Assembly: GCA_029204225.1 (NCBI GenBank)
Contig: CM055100.1
Location: 55,507,278-55,571,277 of the forward strand
Direction: 5' to 3'
DNA from: Diphasiastrum complanatum
Lineage: Eukaryota > Streptophyta > Lycopodiopsida > Lycopodiales > Lycopodiaceae
Length of the DNA: 64,000 bases
Positions within the stretch are counted from its first letter, which is position 1. Every line of letters starts with the position of its first letter. Position numbers and translations under genes: made by a program. Of this stretch, positions 49,901 through 55,538 are shown one piece after another. The notes under the pieces were generated by a model that saw only the letters and a program-made list of their open reading frames with translations, was not told the DNA's origin and searched no databases.

Positions 49901-52900
49901 CTAAATAATAATCACCGACTAGCTGCTCTTAAGCATACTTCAAACCTGAATTGAAAGACTAGGCCCAATGCATGCCACCTTTTAGTCTAAATATAAGTAT
50001 TAAGGTATTAATTAGCATACATGGTCTATCACTTCCATATAAGTAAATTGTCCAACACTAAGCCATTAATAAGATGAAGCTTCTACATGAACATGCGAGT
50101 CTAGGCTACAAGAATCTGTATAATGTAATTAGTATGTTCAATGTCTTTGTTATTGTTCAAACAAATGAAACCCTTCATGTACTTTGTTTGCTATTGGATG
50201 CTGCGAAATTTCAGTCAACCACAAAGCGGGAGGCTGGAGAATCTTTGGATGAGGTATTTTTCTTCATTACATTGGTTTGGCCTTGAGTGGTTATGCCTTG
50301 CCATTATTCGGAATACTATGAATGCATGTAAAAAGAATGTTGTTTGGTTAAAAAATAGCTATCTGACTTCCACCATTGTGTGCCAACATTTGTAATGGAG
50401 AGGCCATTGAGCTAGTGCATGAACACTAGAAATTTATAGATTGAAAGTTTGAAGTTCTTAACATGTATTTCATGATTTGAACTGAGTTGGAAGTGTCCTA
50501 ACAATCATAAGATACTTTGCAATTTTAAGGGAACCTATGATTGAAAGCATTTTCATAAAACATTTTGTGCAACATTGTAGCCTTTTCAAATGGCATAGTC
50601 TATTTTACTTTGTTGTGTCAGTTTGTAGAGAGTTTGACTCAAGATAAATTTCTGTTCCCTCATCCAATACATCCTCCTTTCTTCTTGTATGTTTACATCA
50701 TCACTTCTCGAAATTTGAGACAAACCTCAAATTGTTACAAGACAAACTAGTAGCTCATATCTGAAATACATAACCTTTGAAATCTAGCTTATTTCATATA
50801 AAAACATTCAAAAAGGTGTAACAGTGATATTTTCCCTAGGCCTTAAGAGACCATTGAAGCAACTAATGAATTTATTATTGTACTCAAGTTCCAAGATAGG
50901 AATCTTGGTCAACGATACTTCTAAGACAAGAATTTGGTGAGCTAGTGAACTTTGCCCAGGTGAATTCCAAGTCAGGAATCTAAGATTATGGGGTGGATAT
51001 TCTGGTTGATGATAGGTGTGGGATAGGGATTTGAGAACTCGATCATTTTTAGTAACTAACATTGTAACACTATTGCTATTGTTATCTCTCTGGATAGGAA
51101 GCCCTTGTGTAGCTCAATTTTCTCGTTGTAACTTTGCTAATATAGTATTATCTTATTTTTCCTCATGGTTATTATGTGTGAATGTTGAATGCATACACTA
51201 GATCAGTGTTCCTTTATCTTGTTGGGAATAATTGTTGGATGCTAGGTTGATTGTAGTGATAGATCCATAGCACATACAGTTATCTCTAGAGTACTAACAT
51301 CTCAAGCTTCCACGAATATAATTCAGTTTCGCTCCCTACAGGATTTATGGTTAGATGGAGCTCCTCTCATAGTCATTGCTTTTGTTTATTTACCAATTGT
51401 GGTAAGAGCCATCAATATCATGGTGTTTTCTCTTAGAAATAGGGTGGAGCATATGCTCTGTAACAACCAATTGGCAGGAGAAATATCAGGCTGATCCCAG
51501 CAAATATCTTATCATGACCCAGTAGATAGGAGTATCCTTAAGGTCCTTGCCCTTATTATTGAGCTTATCGAGGAAAAGTCTTTCTTTGATACAAGGAAAT
51601 ACATTTTCCTTTTGTTCACCCTGCTATACCAAACAATTGTTACCTGCCAATATAGTATTCTCTCTGTGGATTAGTGTTATATTGATGCTAATACTTGATT
51701 TTAACAATGGAATATCCATGTTCCTTGTGAGTATTCAGAAAGCCTTGTAAGGGCTGGGTGTTGGGAGGTCATCAATCTAAAGCTCGCCAGCCAAATGAGG
51801 TATTGTACAAATCCAAAATATGTTGAAAAAGTCAAACAAGAAATGAAAAATCGTGTCAAAGTAACATCTCCACTCTTGATTATAGTGCATGGCTATTGCC
51901 CATGTCATGGTGCCAAAAAGGGATGGCAATCGCAAGGAAAATGGAGCTATGCTTGTGCAAGGTGTCCCCTCCCCACGGGGGAATATCTATAGACTTTTTA
52001 AAATCAGAGCTTTAAAGAAGATGGTCTTCCACGTAAACGTTAAGGCAATGCAAGTATTTCTAGGAATGGAAACATATCATTGGACCTCTGTTCAGGACTA
52101 TTTAGATAAAACTAAGTTGCTATACCAATTGTTAAAAGAAGGGGACCCACAAGACAAGAATTTTATTCAAAACACAGTACTGAGATACATATGATCACTA
52201 GCAAATCAACATCTTATCAATTAGACTCAAAATCTAAAAGACCTGACCAACTTTTGTAGGCATACAATTTCTATTTTTGCTTCATTCTTGCACAATATTC
52301 TGCTTCTACCATACTCATAAAAATTCATTTAGTCATTAAGTCGTAGATAGACAATGTTTGGCAAATCTTGTTCTTCAAGGTGCAAATTTCTAGTAAATAA
52401 TGAAAGGCAGAACGGTTTTGGTAAGTAGGTACTTCCCAAAAGAGAATCAAGACACAAAGCACAGACCATTCAAGTTCATGTTAGTATAAGAAATCAATGC
52501 TTTGTTCTCTTATCTTCCTCTTGGTGGAACTTCTCCATGCTAAGAACTAATAAATATTGAAGCCCTCCCTCCACACTGTTCTTCTCCTTGGCTCTAGGAC
52601 ATTTTCTCCTTCTGGAACTCACCCAAAGAGGGCATGGAATGCATTCTCCTTCCATACCCTATGATTTATGGAGAGGTTCAGTAGTGCTTGGGTCTTTATG
52701 AATGGCTATCATCTTTCCCTAACTCATTTTTTCAAAGTTAGTCAAGGGCTCCCTTTTTTCTCTAGGAATACTTATAATCTAATGCATGGAATTCCTATTG
52801 ACTGCTTTTACACATGCATTCTTAGCCAGGACGTGCGTTTGGTAATGCATGATAATATATTGAAAATGCATGTTGCTTTTGGTTGTACCTGTAGTTAGAG

Positions 52901-55470
52901 TTTTTCTTTTACTTAGCATTTGCCTTTTCTTTTGTACTTGCTTTCAGCCTTTTTAATTATTAATGACACTTGTCATAAGAACTATAGAATATTCTTCTTT
53001 ATAGACTGATCCATTTAGACTTACACGCTCTAAGGCCTAATTCTAGTACTTTTATTTAGTAGACTTCTGACTTGGGTCTGTGACTTTTAACTTGATGTAT
53101 CTAGATTTCTGTGAACAACAATACTCTCAAGGACCATTAGTCTGCCACCCTCCTGGATATATCTCAATAATAAGCATATAGTTCTATGGGCAATTTATCG
53201 TTCTCATCACAATGCTCAGGATGATAAATTGCATCTAACACTCTATCTCACACCTGCTTGGTCACATCCAAGCCATTGGTCATGACATCAGATGATGGCT
53301 GTGTATGGTTATAGCTCACGTAGAATGTGATTTCTTCAGAGAGTTAGAGACTAAGTAGGAGAAGCTTCCTTCTGGTTCTAATCCTTTGTCACAGTAGAGA
53401 GGCCTATCGCCATATACTAGGTCAGTAGAGTAACCATTCCTACTATATAATGTCCCATCACTTAGAGCCTCAAATAATCTGGTGCATGAAGCATTGTCCA
53501 ATCCTCCAATAGCTTGTCATTTGATCAACCACTTATTTCATTGAATGATAAAAGTGTTGTGGAAATGGAAACTCAGCCTACAGGCTCCAAAATTTAGGAT
53601 CTTTGTGCTCCATATGGGCTATGCCTATCAGGTGACTGTTCTAAATTGAGGTACAAAGTACACATTGTCCATAGAGATAATCAAGTGGTGACAAAATAAA
53701 ATGATATATGAAGGACCAGGACCAAAAACAGATAACAGCATATGATCATAGTGTCACTTGCTGAAGGCAGCACTTCCGATAATCAGCACTTTGGACACCG
53801 TTTGATAATGTCACCAATGTCTGATCCGTAGTTGCCCGTTCCATAGATCGCAACCAGCAGCTGTGCTGTTTTTTTAATAAAAAGAAAAAAACATTCCGAC
53901 CCAAAAGGGTTGGAACGGGTTTCTAAGCTCAAAACAAAAGCATCTGAATTACTGTATTCAAAATGAAAATCCCTACTGCCATACACTAGGCCACCATACA
54001 CTAGGTCACTAGAGTAACTGTAACACGTCCCTTCTCTGAGAGCCTGAAATAATCTGGTGGCAGTTTATATAAAAATCTGAGTCGTAAAGTTTCTCAAAAC
54101 AAGAATTACTGAAATACTGCATCATATCAAATGAAAAAGCAGTTTACAAGCAAGAACTAATTCTAAAAAAGAAAAAGAAAATCAGTGTGCAGTATACAGT
54201 TCCAGAGGTATCGGTTATGAGTTCAAAGACCATCTTGTCCACTTCTATATATATTGTTTACATTTGCAGGGATTCTCAAAACTAGAAGAGCTGTATAGAA
54301 AGCATGGAAAGGCAGTGGATGATCTTAAAGATGTTGCAAAGGTACGAGCGAGTTTGTAATTTTAACATTTTGTTCGTAGCAGAATGGACATAGAACTTCA
54401 CCATGCGGCAATATATTTCTCCATTAGAAGCTCAAATTTTCTGACAAAACCATGAAAAATTGGACGTGAGATTCTACCAAGTGCAGCATGTGACACAAAT
54501 GATGTGTGCTGGATGATTTTCTTAAGATTCAAAGTTTATCTCCAAATGAAACCTTCCTTGCTGCATATCAGATTTTAAGGGCAATGCCAGTTGTCCATCT
54601 ACATATACCCACACTTTGCCTTGTTGGAGCTCCGAATGTGGGAAAATCGTCACTAGTTCGTGTACTATCTTCAGGAAAACCCGAGGTAAGTTGTTGAACC
54701 CGACATTCTTGATTCACTTAGAATTGTTAAAGCGACCACTTCTGAAAGTGTAGGCAAGTGCACATGCACAATATTAAGGCTCTGATCTTATGTGTTTATA
54801 AAAGTGTCCAGTTGAGCAAAATGTGTATGTTTGTGCTTGAATAAGGAAGTCTTTACTCCGTTAATTCCATCTGGAAAATGATCACTTGTTAAAATATAAA
54901 AATTGAATTTATTGCAGGTATGCAATTATCCTTTCACAACAAGAGGCATATCAATGGGTCATATCTTTGTCAACTCTGAGACTTTCCAGGTAGTAAATTA
55001 TACTACTCTATGAACTCCCGCAAGCTTTTTTTTTCAAGAGCTATATCCATGGCCAAATTATTGTCAACGCTATAAAAGTCAAGTAGACTTGGAAGACTGT
55101 TTATATGGCTATTTCTGATCAAACATATTTTTTTGAAAACCAACCAGGATGAGTTTCTCTAATTGTACTATTTATTTTTCAGGTCACAGACACTCCTGGT
55201 TTGCTGAGAAGGCCTGATGGTATGCAGATGACACTGCTTGTTTTTTTATGTACTCAAGAAGTGTACACCGATTGACAGAATCATTAGACTTTCTTAGAAC
55301 TTTGATTGCATAAGTCCTGTGACTCCTGTACAACAAGCTAGTGTTGATTTATGAATCTGAGTTGCAGCGGATCGCGATCCGGTGAAAGATGTTCCAGATC
55401 GCGCAATCCGGAACGCTAGCGATCTGGGACCAGAAAAGTGGTCCCGGGTCTCAAAAATTTGCATTTAGGG

Positions 55471-55538
<68 letters not shown>

